NCBI GenBank assembly: GCA_964017145.1
Contig: OZ024849.1
Coordinates: 1,860,001 to 1,924,000 of the forward strand
Direction of reading: 5' to 3'
Length of the DNA: 64,000 nt
From: Agrocybe praecox
Lineage: Eukaryota > Basidiomycota > Agaricomycetes > Agaricales > Agrocybaceae
Under the pieces are notes generated by a model that saw only the letters and a program-made list of their open reading frames with translations, had not been told where the DNA came from and searched no databases. Below, one piece after another: positions 1 through 11,110 of the stretch (its first letter is position 1; every line of letters starts with the position of its first letter). Position numbers and translations under genes: made by a program.

Positions 1-960
1 TTAGTTCTCAATACATCAAAACCGGAACTACCAACGACACGAAAGGACAAGGAAAAACCAAGAACAAAATGATGCAAGTTTTTGACTTTGACCTGTCCGC
101 GGTCGTCCCTGTCCCTTCTTCCTCATCGTCATCATCTCTTACATCCTCTCATCCGTCCTCGCCCGCACCGAAAAACACCACCACACCCACAAAGTCCTCA
201 AACCAAAGAACCAGCACCAGCAGAAAACGCACGCAGGCTCTGCCTTCCTCCTCCTCGCATGTATACCCCCACACTCAAGCAATACATACGCAGGGGCAGA
301 AGAACATCATCCCGTTCCCGATGAGTTACCCGGGGAGTGATTCAGAGTCGGAGTGGGGAGGGTCTTCGCCTTCCACTTCGTCTTGTTTCTCCTCCTCATC
401 GTCTTCGTCTACCTCCACTTCTTCCACCACAGCGACGTCCGCGTCCAGTGACACCTCGACCTCGACCTCATCGGACTTCCCCTCATCTTACAAATCCGCC
501 AACCCACGAACCAGCACCAGCACCAGCACTCATGCACACGCACTTGTCCGGTCAACTCAAACCCAACTTCATCCTCATCCACTGACGAAGTCGAAGACGC
601 ACAGCTCGTAAGCTCAGGCTACTATCACCGTTTCTAGCACCAATGCCGATGTGGCACAGGCGCGTCAGGGAGGATTCGGGCTCTGTCCAACGGAATGGGA
701 ATGGGAATATGGGCGTGGGCGGGTTGAGCGCTACGAGACCGAGACCGAGACCTATCCCTATTCCTGTTGTCGCGAACCGGAATCGGGATCGTGTTTTGAG
801 TTTGAGGAGTGTGGGTGGGCATGGGCAGTCGCAGTCAGAGGAGGAGAAGGAAAGGGTGACGCAATCGCAGGAGAGGATGCCAACGCAATCGCAGGTCCAG
901 GTCCAGATGCACGCCTGTCTCCTCCTTCTACCCTAAAGGCCTCCCTCTATATGTTGGTTT
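1..960 (+). pseudogene. SR-a: Ser/Thr-rich low-complexity gene relic, 5' end cut by window edge
   Basis: One of six copies of a Ser/Thr/Pro-rich family that I do not recognise by name. An open stretch at 69-611 starts MMQVFDFDLSAVVPVP and runs through poly-Ser and Thr-Ser tracts. It stops at a TAA (609-611) where sister copy SR-c has CAA (Gln). Near 658 two bases are missing relative to sisters (cacagg instead of cacagagg), so the family's conserved motif (here RRVREDSGSVQRNGNGN, 643-740) lies in another frame. Downstream comes a Gln/Arg/Glu-rich segment (SQERMPTQSQ). The composition suggests a disordered protein. No domain, signal peptide or helix is evident. The paired membrane gene would lie left of the window if this cassette is complete. 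Confidence 0.6.
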
Positions 961-1164
961 CTTTCCTCGTGAACGAGGAAGCAAGCCTGCGTTTGTGCTG
1001 AGAAATTTGGACGGCCCAACTCTCGCCAACCTGACTCTGGCCTGTCAAAAATGGGTACCACAAAATGGTCGCAAGCACTTATTCGGAATCGTCTCGCTCG
1101 TGGCTTGCAACTTGGAACCGAATTAATTGAGGACCCTCACGCTTCCAACGACCCTTCATTTACT

Positions 1165-1340
1165 TTCGAATCCGCAACAAGCCTGGAATTTGTCTTCATT
1201 TGCGACCCTTCACCGCTCTTTTGCCCCACCTAGGTTGCATATAGATGCTTGTGATCAAAATATGCCACAGGGACGGCTGTGACTGTATCGCTCAGGCCGG
1301 ATGACTCTTCCAGCACTAGTAACCTCAGTTGCTTCCGGGG
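1165..1340 (+). repeat. R1 relic block, first copy
   Basis: This block shares a recognisable stretch with 2245-2400: cttcatttgcgaccctt, then a ctcttttgcSccacctaSg core, then atgccacagggac and caggccggat, in the same order and spacing. It looks like a degenerate tandem duplication of an unidentified gene piece. All frames contain stops. Confidence 0.5.
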
Positions 1341-1449
1341 ACCACATACTTGCGTCCTTATTTCCAGTTGATACTCAATCCAACGACACGGCCTTGGACG
1401 CAGAGTGAAAAAGAAAGCCCAGAGCTGGTCGAAGCTTTCAATTTGAAGT

Positions 1450-1728
1450 CTAGCACTTTGCGGTGGATGGGCGAATGCCGATTTCGGCAATCATCGGGTC
1501 TTTAAATCTTATGGCCCCCAAATCGAGGTACGAATACGCCATCCTGCTTCCATCCTGGCATGTTTCTATCCTTCCTGGGTTCGAATAGTCGACTGCATTA
1601 TAACACTCGAAATTCACAGAGGAGGGTGCGTTACCGCATGTAGCAGCCATTTCAGCCAACACGTCTTGGAAGAAGACGACAACGAGAGCGACAACGAGAG
1701 CGTCAGCGATGCAGCGTCGAAGACTCAT
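1450..1728 (-). CDS. Possible small secreted Cys-containing protein (weak candidate)
   Basis: Ninety-two codons on the minus strand, taking the second Met (MSLRRC) as start. The N-terminus is basic followed by a hydrophobic stretch (ADALVVALVVVFF) and a plausible cleavage region (DVLAEM). The rest is polar with four Cys (TCG, ECY, TCQ, final KC). This fits the general build of fungal small secreted proteins. No motif ties it to a known family, the 3' end overlaps other open frames, and no intron or expression evidence is available. It could easily be a chance frame on the reverse of a decayed gene. Confidence 0.2.
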   Translation of the reverse strand: MSLRRCIADALVVALVVVFFQDVLAEMAATCGNAPSSVNFECYNAVDYSNPGRIETCQDGSRMAYSYLDLGAIRFKDPMIAEIGIRPSTAKC

Positions 1729-2244
1729 GGCTGCACAACCCACTCCACACTCCACGCACATCTTTCTCAGTGATCATGACAACGTGAGGCGAGCACCTGT
1801 TTTGCAGGACCGGTCTTTCATGATCTCTTTAGATCCTATGGCGCGAGTAACAGCTGGTAGGGTAAGCGTCGGACTGTATGCTTGTGGGAGTTGGACTAAC
1901 CTCTTGTTGTGCCGTCATTATAGTTTGCTGTTTTGGTTGATCATCCCGTCCATTGATACGCATGCATGGGAGTGTTAACGGACTGTTGTTCACGTCATTA
2001 CGATGGTTATGTGAGTCTTTTTTGGTTGTGGTATACGATCTCTTCTTGATGCTGAAATGAATCATAGCATACCAACGAGACGGAGTGTTCCTTTATGAGA
2101 AGAACTTGATAGGCACAAGGAGTTGGAGGGAGGAGGAACGGATGATCTGTGAGCGCTAGGGTCTGTGGATGGATAGGTGAGGATGTTCAATGCTGCAGCA
2201 TACACATAACTACCATGTTAAAGAAATTGAAGTTCCAACCTCCT

Positions 2245-2470
2245 TACGGTCGAGTGCTGGATATCATTTGCGACCCCTTCTCCGCTCTTTTGCGCCACCT
2301 ACGCTGCATACGGATGCTCATGGTCAAATATGCCACAGGGACGACAGTGGCTATTGTTCAGGCCGGATAACTCCTCCAGCACGACATGATCGTGGCTTCA
2401 CCTCCCATACCGTCTGTCACCTTCTTTCTTCGACACCTTCCTTTTTCGCTGGTGAAGTACGGTAACGAGG
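2245..2470 (+). repeat. R1 relic block, second copy
   Basis: Second copy of the unit at 1165-1340, about 1.06 kb downstream. It is followed by a CT-rich tail whose motif ttcgctggtgaa resembles 11270-11290 (ttcactggtgaaactgg). The encoded frames are broken, and the ancestral gene is not identified. Confidence 0.45.
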
Positions 2471-3984
2471 TAAAAAAACGAGGCTTCTAGAGTTAGACTT
2501 GTTCTCGAATCATTTCTCTCTGCTTTCTCTGTAAAGTTCTATTTAGTTTCAAAGTTATTTTTTTCTCTATTTAAAATTTTTATCGTTTATCTCCTTCCGC
2601 TCTATATAAGATTTTGTGGCGCTTTTTTTTATTTACTGCTTTATGCCCTACTCTTTCCTATATGGTCTTGCTTTTCATACCCCATATCGTTATTTAAATT
2701 ACTCTCTGTTGCTGTTATTGTTTCGTTTGCTTTCTAATCTTCCAGTGCTGTGATTATTCATAGTGATACCTTTTCCCCCCCCTCCTTCCCAAAGCACCAG
2801 TGTAAAGGATGTACATCATCAGGTGAGAAAGGAAGCAGTGTAAAGTCATTCGAACTTCTAAAACGTGTTTATAGTAATGGTACCAATAATGATATCACAT
2901 CAAGTACTCCGTAGCTCCGTTATGTCCAGCAACGACGACGGGAAGAAGAAGGAAAATAAGGAACAGACAAGAGGCAATACGACAAAAATGAACAAGTCGT
3001 TCGCTCGCTCGTGCTGCATGAGTCAACTCGGAAGATAGATTATAATCATAGCACCCTGAGTACAAACGAGAGGACAAAAGAAAAAATGACAAGATAGAAG
3101 AGAAAGCAAAAAGCATCCCTTGACGTTCATCGTCGATCTGGGAATACCTAGCTAGCAGAGGTGCGATTCGAACATGGTCCTAGTCCTAGTAGCTTCGAGT
3201 TTCACGGCTCCCAGGATAGGTGCAGGTGCAGGTGCAAGTGGTACGAGACGTCCACTGATGTCGATGGAATAAGGAATACCTGCCTAACAGACAGAGCTGA
3301 GCCATCAGCAAAAGTGCAGACTCCAAATAAACCTTAAGAAATCCTCATAAACTATCACAAAGGTCCAGAAACCCTAGAAACCTTTCAGCCAAGTTGCGAC
3401 TTGCATCGGAAAAATCCTGAAATACAGAAAGTTCAGAATCCTTCTCGCATTTGGAATGACGGCCCCACTTAGAAACACTCAGAATTGGTTAGAAGTCCTC
3501 ACAACCAATGTCGCATCCCGCAAGAATTCTAATATTTCTCTGTCATTCTTTGGATATGTGATGATTTCTCTCGAGTGAATCACTTTAAATCGACTAGTAG
3601 ATTTTCACCACTTGCCAGGCACATCAAGCATAAGGGATAAAATACGGTCATATTCGTATTATGTATTACAAAATTTGTACTACGAGCTGAAAACATGATT
3701 TGGACGCACCAGATGCGGGACGGGGAAAGTTTCAAACAGTCAGGTTTATGTCTAGAAATAATGTGTGAGTTCATACTGTGAAGAACGATTCATAAAGTAG
3801 AACTTACTTTTGTTCTTTGTTGGTGGGAAAACGAAGTAGAACATCGTCAGCGGCATATAAGATATTAATCCGAATGAAAAAAAAAACGACCTTGTAACAA
3901 TTAACTTACCGGGAATGGGAGAGTTTTGGCTGGAAGGGGGGAGCGGCATCTGGGATAATAGAGTTTTAGCAAACATAGATTCAA
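2471..3984. other. Unassigned AT-rich stretch
   Basis: T-rich to 2770, then mixed sequence. It contains short ATG frames (for example 2895-3116 minus) and a run of short gapped repeats (gaaa/cctt words near 3330-3500). I see no gene, RNA or bounded element here. Confidence 0.4.
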
Positions 3985-4240
3985 GGTAAGGGTGTAATCT
4001 GAAAATTAACGCGCATATATGCGCAGAAATATCAAAAATGAATGTTCAAATAGCATATATGCGCAGTAAAATCAAATACCTAATATTTAGAACGCATATA
4101 CGCACTAATCCGGCCGCATATACGAAGGAGGAAGTTTTACGGAGTCATTCCATGGTTATGCAACGGACTACGAGAAAAACAGGAGAAGTCAGACGCATAT
4201 ATGCAGTGAAAGGAATAGGTGACTGGGCCCTTACCTCGAA
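3985..4240. repeat. Cluster of palindromic GCATATATGC motifs, possible small element
   Basis: At least five near-identical palindrome-like words occur within about 220 bp: cgcatatatgcgca near 4012, gcatatatgcgca near 4052, cgcatatacgcac near 4094, cgcatatacga near 4115 and cgcatatatgcag near 4195. The block is bracketed by inverted ends reading ggtaaggg (about 3986) and cccttacc (about 4228). No matching target duplication is visible on the flanks, so an element is only suspected. Closely spaced short motifs of this type are common near the ends of DNA transposons. Confidence 0.4.
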
Positions 4241-5334
4241 AATTCATAAATAGAAGCGTAAGGGAGCATAAATCATTGTGTCCTTCGATCCGAACAGGTT
4301 CCATAGCCATTCGTAAACGCGCGTGTCCTATTAGTCAACATTTGGAGTTTCAAGTGTTGCACGATACTGACCATGAGATTGATAGACGGGTCCAGCTGTA
4401 AGAAAGAGAGGGAGGAAACCGAAAAGGGTGGAGGAGGCGCATGCACCTATGCAGCAATGGTGGTGGTCAAGAAGAAAGAACGATGGCATCGAAATCCGGA
4501 CGTTCGGGTCAAACCTCACAATTGAACCGGCAATCTCGGCACTAGTCATGTGACCATGCAACTTAGAGAAAATTAAGCAAAGTCCGTAGCCATTCAGGTT
4601 AGTTTATGGTTCATAAAGCGCGACTATATTGATGCTGTACTGTAAGGGTAGAGTTTACAATCAATCCCGGGTACATAAAGGTCTATGAAACTAAGCGCGC
4701 CAGTCCGTGTAGGACTGCTAGCTTAGTCGGCATCCAAATGCGGGAAGATAATTCGGATCAATCCCGATGGATTGGGTGAACATTCTAACGTATATTGCAA
4801 CGCTTTTAAAATTATTCTAAACTGATTCTACAAGCAGAGAAGTATTTTGTGGGCTTAAAATATGCAAGAAAATCTGTGAGTCATTGCATACCCCCTAAAA
4901 TAATTTCACGGAATGGCAATCCTGGTAAAATACCTCACAATGTATTTTGATGGCTAGAATACGTTGCAACATTCGAGGCATTTAGCTGATGGCTGAATGA
5001 TATGCACGTTACTCTTACGTGCTTGTTATCGCCCCGTTCGAAGAACCAGGGGTCAATGAGAAAGAAAGAGAAAGAAAGATCGGTCGTGAGTCACGTTGAT
5101 TGGGAAAGGATGAGGGACGAGGACGATGAAGGGAACGTTTTCGGAAGGAGACGAGCTTTGACACCGAAAACAAAATAAACGAGTGATGGTGAGTTATTGT
5201 AGTGTGTTCAACGCCAAGTTGTCAAGCGCTAAGCGCCAAACACCAGCATTAGCATGACTACTCAAGCACCAGCACCACTCGATTGTCTTTCGTCGTACGA
5301 GCTTGTCTGTTTTCCGTGATTACGGCCGGCCGTC
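4241..5334. other. Unassigned stretch
   Basis: No gene is supported. The end carries a copy of a dispersed word (gcgctaagcgccaaacaccagc near 5226) that recurs near 6110, 6560 and, reversed, 49215. This marks it as repeat-derived. Confidence 0.35.
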
Positions 5335-6260
5335 CCAACGTTGGCGTCGAGAAAATGGTTTGATGATCAAAACGCGGTAGTAAATCAAAACAAATCTGTA
5401 AAGGAAACGATGGTTAGCGTCTTGATATGATTTTTGATTCCCATGATTATTGCATTTCATCCTTCGGTGTGACGGGGTAGTACTATATATTCGTCCGATG
5501 CATCTTGTTACTTATTTTTACCTCTATTTTGGAATCTCGCACGCGCCGCCGTATCTTATCTTATCTAGTTCGGCCCGTGCTCGCTTAACGTATAATTAGA
5601 TAATAGTAATTACCAGTACATATAATGACCAGTAGTAATATTTCTAATGACATCTTTTACTTCTTGCCGACTCCCGTGTGATCCTTGAAGATCCTGAGAG
5701 TCGTACTCTATCCTCGCCGGCTGAGCACCCAGACATCTGCTCTCCCGCTCGGGGTGACAGAGTCTCTAGCTGAAGAGTCACAACAGCCTGACCGTGACGT
5801 CCCGACGAACGTCACGCTCACAACCCTCTACTCTCGACTCCTCACATCGTGCACCTCAATGCTACGAAGTTCCGAACCACACAGCGTCACATTCGGAGTT
5901 CATATCCAGACATATATAGATATAGGCTTTCATAGTTCGAGGACCGGGAGACGAGTGCTAAGCGATAAAAAAATCAGCACTGAGCACGCAACAGATAATA
6001 TGCATGCATCACTGTCATGGAGAGTCAGTCGGACGATTAGGAGAGGAGACGATAGGATAGAAAATGACAATTTCAGGGTAGGAAAGAACCGATGGTGTGT
6101 CGGGCCTAGAACTAAGCGCCAGGTACCAGCATTACCACGAGCATCCATTCATGACACCACCCAATCCCAGTCCCAATCCCAATCGTCTCCAACCAAGCCC
6201 AAGCGCTCGAGATAGTTTTCTCGGGCTTAACAACTTCTTGCCGACGTTTGGGCCCGACTA
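5335..6260 (+). repeat. Dispersed block G with extra internal segment
   Basis: 5335-5429 matches 35416-35510 (ccaacgttggcgtcgag then atggtttgatgatcaaa). 5930-5975 matches the sequence directly following that match at 35540-35590 (catagttcgaggaccggg, agacga). The roughly 500 bases between, 5430-5929, are absent from the 35-kb copy, so this copy has an insertion or the other a deletion. No clear terminal repeats or target duplication frame the extra segment. The block holds open frames of 176 and 72 codons with no recognisable features. Confidence 0.45.
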
Positions 6261-6779
6261 CATTTTCATTGTTCATAGCTAAGAAATCATATTTCAAGAG
6301 TTGGAACAAAAAAACCTACAGGAAAAACCCAGTGAAAAATTATTTGTTGGTACCCAAAGAGAGGGAAAAGAAGAACCTAGCATAGGAAAAGAGGGGAAGG
6401 AAGAAGAGCCTAGCCCACTTGAGCGGAAGCCGAGTCTAACGTGCATCGTACACGAGACAAGAGCGTTTAAACACTGTACTGCGGTTTTATGCGACGAGTA
6501 ATAAAGACGAATGGGAGAGGAGAGAGTTGGAAATGGAAAAAAATTGATGGCGGGTTGTCCTAGCGCTAAGAGCTAAAGGTTAACACCAGCATTACTACGA
6601 GCATCAATTCATCCCACCACCCAATCGTCTCTCTGGAGCTCGAAGGCTCAAGCTCGTTTCTGTTATGGCGACCAACTCGCACGCGGACGTTGACGTCGAA
6701 CATGGTCTGACGAAGAAGCTAGCGACGGGACGAAGGGGTGCGGAGAGTAATCGGAGAGGGGGATATGAGGAGAGGGAGA
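6261..6779. other. Unassigned purine-rich stretch
   Basis: It contains another copy of the gctaag..accagcatta word (about 6560-6610). No gene is supported. Confidence 0.35.
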
Positions 6780-7365
6780 GACGACAAGATAGGACAGAGT
6801 AGGGAGAATGAAGAAGAGCCTAGCCTAGCCTAGTCCGAGTGAAAGTATGACTCGATCGAAGCAGGAGCCTCCATTCATACTATGCCTTGTTCATGATGAG
6901 CTGGGGTACCGAGAGCGAGGTAACTAACGAAGCGCACCTAAAAATCGCCCTCGATGCCCGTATCCGTTAACGCATACGAGGTGGGATGCAGTAGTAAGCG
7001 AGCGAGCGTTAGACGTCTTTTCGTTGAGGGATATGTACGGCGGTTTGCGATGGCGAAAATGGAGTAGGGAGGCGCAGAGAGGGAGAGGGAGGAAAGGATG
7101 GGGAAAGAGGCAGAGCGGAAAAAAGGAATTGGGCTGGCTGGTCTGACGGGACTGGTGGTTTTCTATATTTGGGTTTGATCGATCGTTGGTTATTGATAGG
7201 CCAAATTTCGGCTATGGTTAAACGCTCAGTGCACTGGTCATTTTGTCCTCAATGCCGTCGTTTCTCCCACTCTGGGCCACACCATCTTATTCCCTCTCTC
7301 TTTCTTCAATCGATGATGCATTGCGATGTTTGTAGCGCTGGTACTTCGAAATGCTCAACCTGAAG
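6780..7365 (-). repeat. Block C, copy 1 (partial, inverted)
   Basis: The reverse complement of 6895-7110 matches 12930-13060 of block C copy 2. Shared words are gctcggtacctcgctctcgg, the cacccagcac region and CT-rich text. Block C occurs at least five more times in the window in both orientations. All copies lack an intact reading frame. Confidence 0.45.
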
Positions 7366-7439
7366 GGCAGGGGATTATTTGCGCTCGGGGTTGTCGTCTG
7401 TAGACTCGTCTGACTAGAACTCAGAGCCTTTAGGGTCGG

Positions 7440-7821
7440 AAGGGGCTTGGGAAAAAGATGCAGAGGAGCCCTGGGCAATTCAAAAATGAGTCCACGGGAA
7501 TCATACGACGTAGGCTCTAGCCTGTTCGCTCCGTTCTTCAAGTATCAGTTCTTTTTTCCACCGGGAATGTCCACTCACCCCACATATCGCTAGCCATTCC
7601 CCATCCCCACCGTGCGGTGTTTCAAATTGTTATACCTGTCTCATAACTCCTCTCTGAGGTCTCCATCTCTTGGAGTTTTTTCCGTAGCTCGTGGCGCAGC
7701 AGTAGTGGCGTTCATAAGCGAGACCTGGGGAAAAATTTGATGCATGAGCCCGTCCGAGCAGGGTCGCTTGTGCCGCGTGCGTCCCAATCGGGCGAAGGGA
7801 ATCGGAATTTCGCGGAGATGG
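7440..7821 (+). repeat. Block H copy A, 5' part
   Basis: Matches 18803-19159, starting at gaaaaagatgcagaggagcc and including ccaccgggaatgt, the caccccaca region, gcggtgtttcaaat and agcgagacctgggg. It is interrupted exactly at 7821 by the TG..CA element and resumes at 9439. The source gene of block H is not recognised. Confidence 0.65.
7818..7821. repeat. Left 4-bp target-site duplication (ATGG)
   Basis: ATGG directly precedes the element and is repeated at 9439-9442. The uninterrupted homologue has a single ATGG at 19156-19159. Confidence 0.75.
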
Positions 7822-9438
7822 TGATGTGCGTACAACGTTCTGAGTGTAGAAAAGATGAGATATGTACGAAGCGCGAGCAAACAAAACAAAAATAAAAGAA
7901 CACTCAGGAATCGTCGTGAGGTGCTCTGAGGTTGCGAGACAAGGTTCGGGCTGCGTTCCAGCAAGAGGCAAGCCACTACGAGGGTACTAGGTGTCGAGCA
8001 AGTCGTCTCGAGTCGAGCGAGTGAGATACGAAGGTTTCGGAGGCTTGAGAGGTTCGGAAGGTTTGAGGTCGTTCGTTAGACGTTCGAGAATGTTCGTGAG
8101 ACGTTTGAGAGGGTTGGTGAGCGATACCGAAGGTGTACAGAACTGTAGCGAGTGTAGAGAGGTCGAGATATTGCCGAGAGACTGAAGCGAGGCGAGATCG
8201 AAGTGAAATACGAAGCAGACGTTACACGGAACGTTCGAGGACGAAGGACGAGGGCGTAGACGGTATACGCAACGAAGTGGGACGCAGTATGAATAAAACG
8301 AAAGGGAAACGAGGAGCTTCGAGACGGTTTCGAAGCGAGACTAAGCTGTGAGGAGAGGGGGGACGAATACTCTTCTTGGTTTTTTTGTGTGTATGTACAT
8401 GAGGTCAATAATATAGTACCTACGAAAGAAAAACCAATAAAATCGAATGATAATGAAAGTAATAAAAGGAGATATAGAATAGTATGGAACATATGTCAAA
8501 TGTCAGAGGGATAGTATAAAATAGAGAGGGAAAGGGTCTTGAAAGGGTCCAAAGTGTATAAAATAGCGAAATAAAGGCATACGAGCATATGGAAATCGTT
8601 CGTTGACGTTCGTTGATGTTCGTAATCCTAGACTAAAGCCTCCTGAACGAATCTATAAGGTATACAGAGTTCCATAAAGAGTTTCGGATCGAATAAGCGA
8701 CGCTTGAGCGACCGGCGAACGTGAGAGGTTGAGTGGCGCTTTCCAGGCTTGAAGACCGACATTCTGGTGACTCGGAATGGTTCGTTACCATCCTGGGAGG
8801 GTCGTCGAACGGTAATATCAATATGCCGAACCCTGTAGATCGCTACCGAATGAACGAAAGGCTTTTGAAGTTGCACAGGTCTGGTGATGACGTCATCCAA
8901 GGCTTCGAGGTGTTGAGAGTCGTTTGTGGGCGCAGTTCTCGTTCGGTGAGTGTCGAATACGTTCGTTAGTGTTCGTAGAGTGTCTTCGAACGTTCTCGAG
9001 CCTTCCCGAACCTCCACGAAGTCGTCCGAATGGTACTGAACTCGTTTGAGGCCTAGAGGGTCGTCTGGAGCTCGAGTCTCGTTCGCTGGGGTCAATACTC
9101 GTTCGGTAGACATGAAATACGTTCGTTGTGGTTCGTTGAATATCCTAGAATGCTCATTAAGACTGTCGAACCGAGGGGAGCGCGCTGCGGATTGGTGTGA
9201 GGCTCCTAAGGTCGTGTAGCTCGGGTAATGACGTCCTTTGAGGCCTCGAGCCTCGAGACTCGTTCGGTAGTGGCACTGTCGGTTCGGTGCGTGTCATATA
9301 CGTTCGTTGTGCTTCGTAGAATGTCCCCGAACGTTCCCTAGTACTTGTCGAACGTTCTCGAGGTCATCCGAACGATGGGACTCGGTCCAGACGGTCGAAA
9401 TCGAGTTTTCAGAGCCTGTAGAGGCTCGAGGCACATCA
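7822..9438. mobile_element. TG..CA element E1, 1617 bp, probable solo LTR or non-autonomous element
   Basis: The ends are TGATGTGC and GCACATCA, perfect 8-bp inverted repeats in TG..CA form, flanked by ATGG duplications. Comparing 7797-7821 joined to 9439-9460 with the empty site at 19141-19165 (cggaatttcg, tggaaatgga, aaacattt) restores a continuous sequence, so both borders are exact. A TG..CA terminus with a 4-bp duplication fits a solo long terminal repeat; an unclassified DNA element is the alternative. The interior carries about eleven GTTCGT words and no domain. An open frame of 161 codons (8628-9113, minus) differs from its counterpart in E2 mostly at residue-changing positions, so it is not supported as a gene. 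Confidence 0.8.
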
Positions 9439-10200
9439 ATGGAAAATATTTCTAATTTTAGGTTTGATGGAACAACAGGTTCCCGTCTTTCACATTCTCG
9501 TTCTACTACTGCCATCATTGGTTCAAGCTGAATCTCCCAGCAAACTTAAAGTCGGTCCTACACCCGCACGCTCAATGATTAGCAGTTTTCGACGCCAGAG
9601 CTCCTTCCAATTCGACCGATGATGAACGTAACACCAACACCTCACCGACTCACAAGCCTTTCAGGCTTGCTCTTCCTATTTCTCTAGGATGTCAACGTTC
9701 GATACTTCTTTCCCGGAGGTTCCCCTGACATTTGTGTTCTCGGCCAGCCTCGCTTGTAAACTTCTTACACCTCAAAACATTCACCCTTGGTTCAAATTTT
9801 CACGCGCAATGATTAACGATGTTCAACACCAGAGTTCCAACTTTCAGTCAACCGGCGACGAACACCAACACCTCACCGACTCATAACTTGTCTGCGACGC
9901 TTGCGCTTTCCATAAATTTCTCTAGATCGACCGTTGAAACGTTGAACTTCCATCCAGTACGTCGTATTATTCCTCAAATTTCGATACTTCTTTCCCAGCG
10001 GCTTCCCTGATATCGATCAGCAGTCACATTTGCGCCCTCAGCCCTACGGCCTCGCGTGTGATCCCCTTTTACCTCAAATTCCAAAAACCATTCACCCTCG
10101 GTTCAAGGTTTTGGGCGTTTTGCATCATTTACTCGCTGATCGAGATCCGATCTTTGTCATTGAGCATTCGATAAGGGAGGACGACTTCGAAGGGCGATAA
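9439..10200 (+). repeat. Block H copy A, 3' part
   Basis: This resumes the match to copy B (19156-19870): ttcccgtctttcacattctc, then tcattggttcaagctga, then cattcaccctcggttcaagg and gctgatcgagatccgatctt. The open frames are short and shifted between copies. Internally, motif groups such as caccagagttccaactttca recur, giving a degenerate internal repetition. Confidence 0.6.
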
Positions 10201-10434
10201 CCCAGAATCGCGATGTACACTGAAACTGCGGGCGCCGAGTTCTCGTGGAAGTCTTCTCGATCGCTAAACAGCACGGGCTTCTTGCTATTTGCCTGTGGCA
10301 AGCATGGGTTAGGCTGCTGGTGTAGAAAGGAATCGGTGACCCAATTATGCCAGACTTATGGTGCCCTCGAGCCCCACCACACCTCTTCCGTGAAGACGGA
10401 AGAGGGTTTTCGTACCAGGCGCGTTGCGAATCGC

Positions 10435-10900
10435 GCCTGCGACAAGCCCGAGTTTTAAACCGAAGCGGGAGTCGGAACGCGTTAAACGTAACCTGACAAG
10501 ATCGTCGATAAATCTGTCAAGGCCGTCGTCGCAGTCTATCGACGACGGTATACGCGCGGTTCGCACCATCTAGCGCGAAACCCTTGACATTGGTCTGGGT
10601 ATTAACCCAGCCTCGACGATTACCACATCGCCCCAGGCTCACCAGCAAACCCTGCGCCTGTGTTGGCAAGCCCGAGTCCAAGCGGGAAGTCAGAAAGCTC
10701 TTTGCAGCTACCCCGACAGATTGTCGAGTATATCGTCAAGTGCTCTATCCGGGACCGTCGTTCTTCAAGAGTTAACAGCGACAAAAAGCACGATAACCCA
10801 TGGTTTGCGCCATACCTCTTGCGTTTATCACTTGACCTCGGTTTGGTCCTCTGTGGACTAACCTCGACAATTACCACAGCACCCCAGGAGGTCAATAGCC
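10435..10900 (+). pseudogene. Tandemly duplicated gene relic, possibly F-box-like
   Basis: Two adjacent units of about 220-240 bp can be aligned: acaagcccgagt..., then gacaagatcgtcgataaatc against gacagattgtcgagtatatc, then acccagcctcgacgattacc against ctaacctcgacaattaccac, then catcgccccaggctc against cagcaccccaggagg. The second unit lies in an open frame of 111 codons (10660-10995) containing QLPRQIVEYIVKCS. This recalls the LPxEIxxxI start of F-box motifs, but it is too short to assign. The first unit is frame-disrupted. Confidence 0.35.
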
Positions 10901-10929
10901 TAGACATCGACACCTGGAGTGCACCCTAT

Positions 10930-11110
10930 GGAGAAACACGACCAGCAAATATCATCTGGGTATGTAATTCGATTTTATATTTGCAGTTAGCGTAATTCTT
11001 ACGACCCAATCTTTGTAGCTGTTCTTCGGAGACGTGGATCATAGAGAATCTCGCCACACAGCGTCCTTGGCACAATCATCGTTATTTTGGGCGTTGAGGG
11101 TGCTGGACAG
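10930..11110 (+). pseudogene. 3' exons related to the SR-e gene end
   Basis: 10935-11100 matches the reverse strand at about 35795-35650: acgaccagcaaatatcatctggg, a donor-like gtatgtaattc, an acceptor-like ttgcag, then ctgttcttcggagacgtgg. The shared part looks like the end of one exon, an intron and the beginning of the next (LFFGDVDH). Here the Gln codon is CAA, while SR-e has TAA at the same place. Neither copy is intact. Confidence 0.4.

Noticed and set aside
69..611. 180-codon frame as an intact gene
   Set aside because: The family continues beyond the stop in sister copies. The TAA replaces CAA, and a 2-base loss follows.
3140..3200. tRNA-like B box (gttcgaatc on the minus strand)
   Set aside because: No matching T-stem, acceptor stem or A box at the right distance. 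Other gttcgaa words in the window fail likewise.
8628..9113. 161-codon minus-strand frame within element E1, shared with E2
   Set aside because: Differences between the two copies mostly change residues and the N-terminal part is not conserved, so there is no sign of coding constraint.
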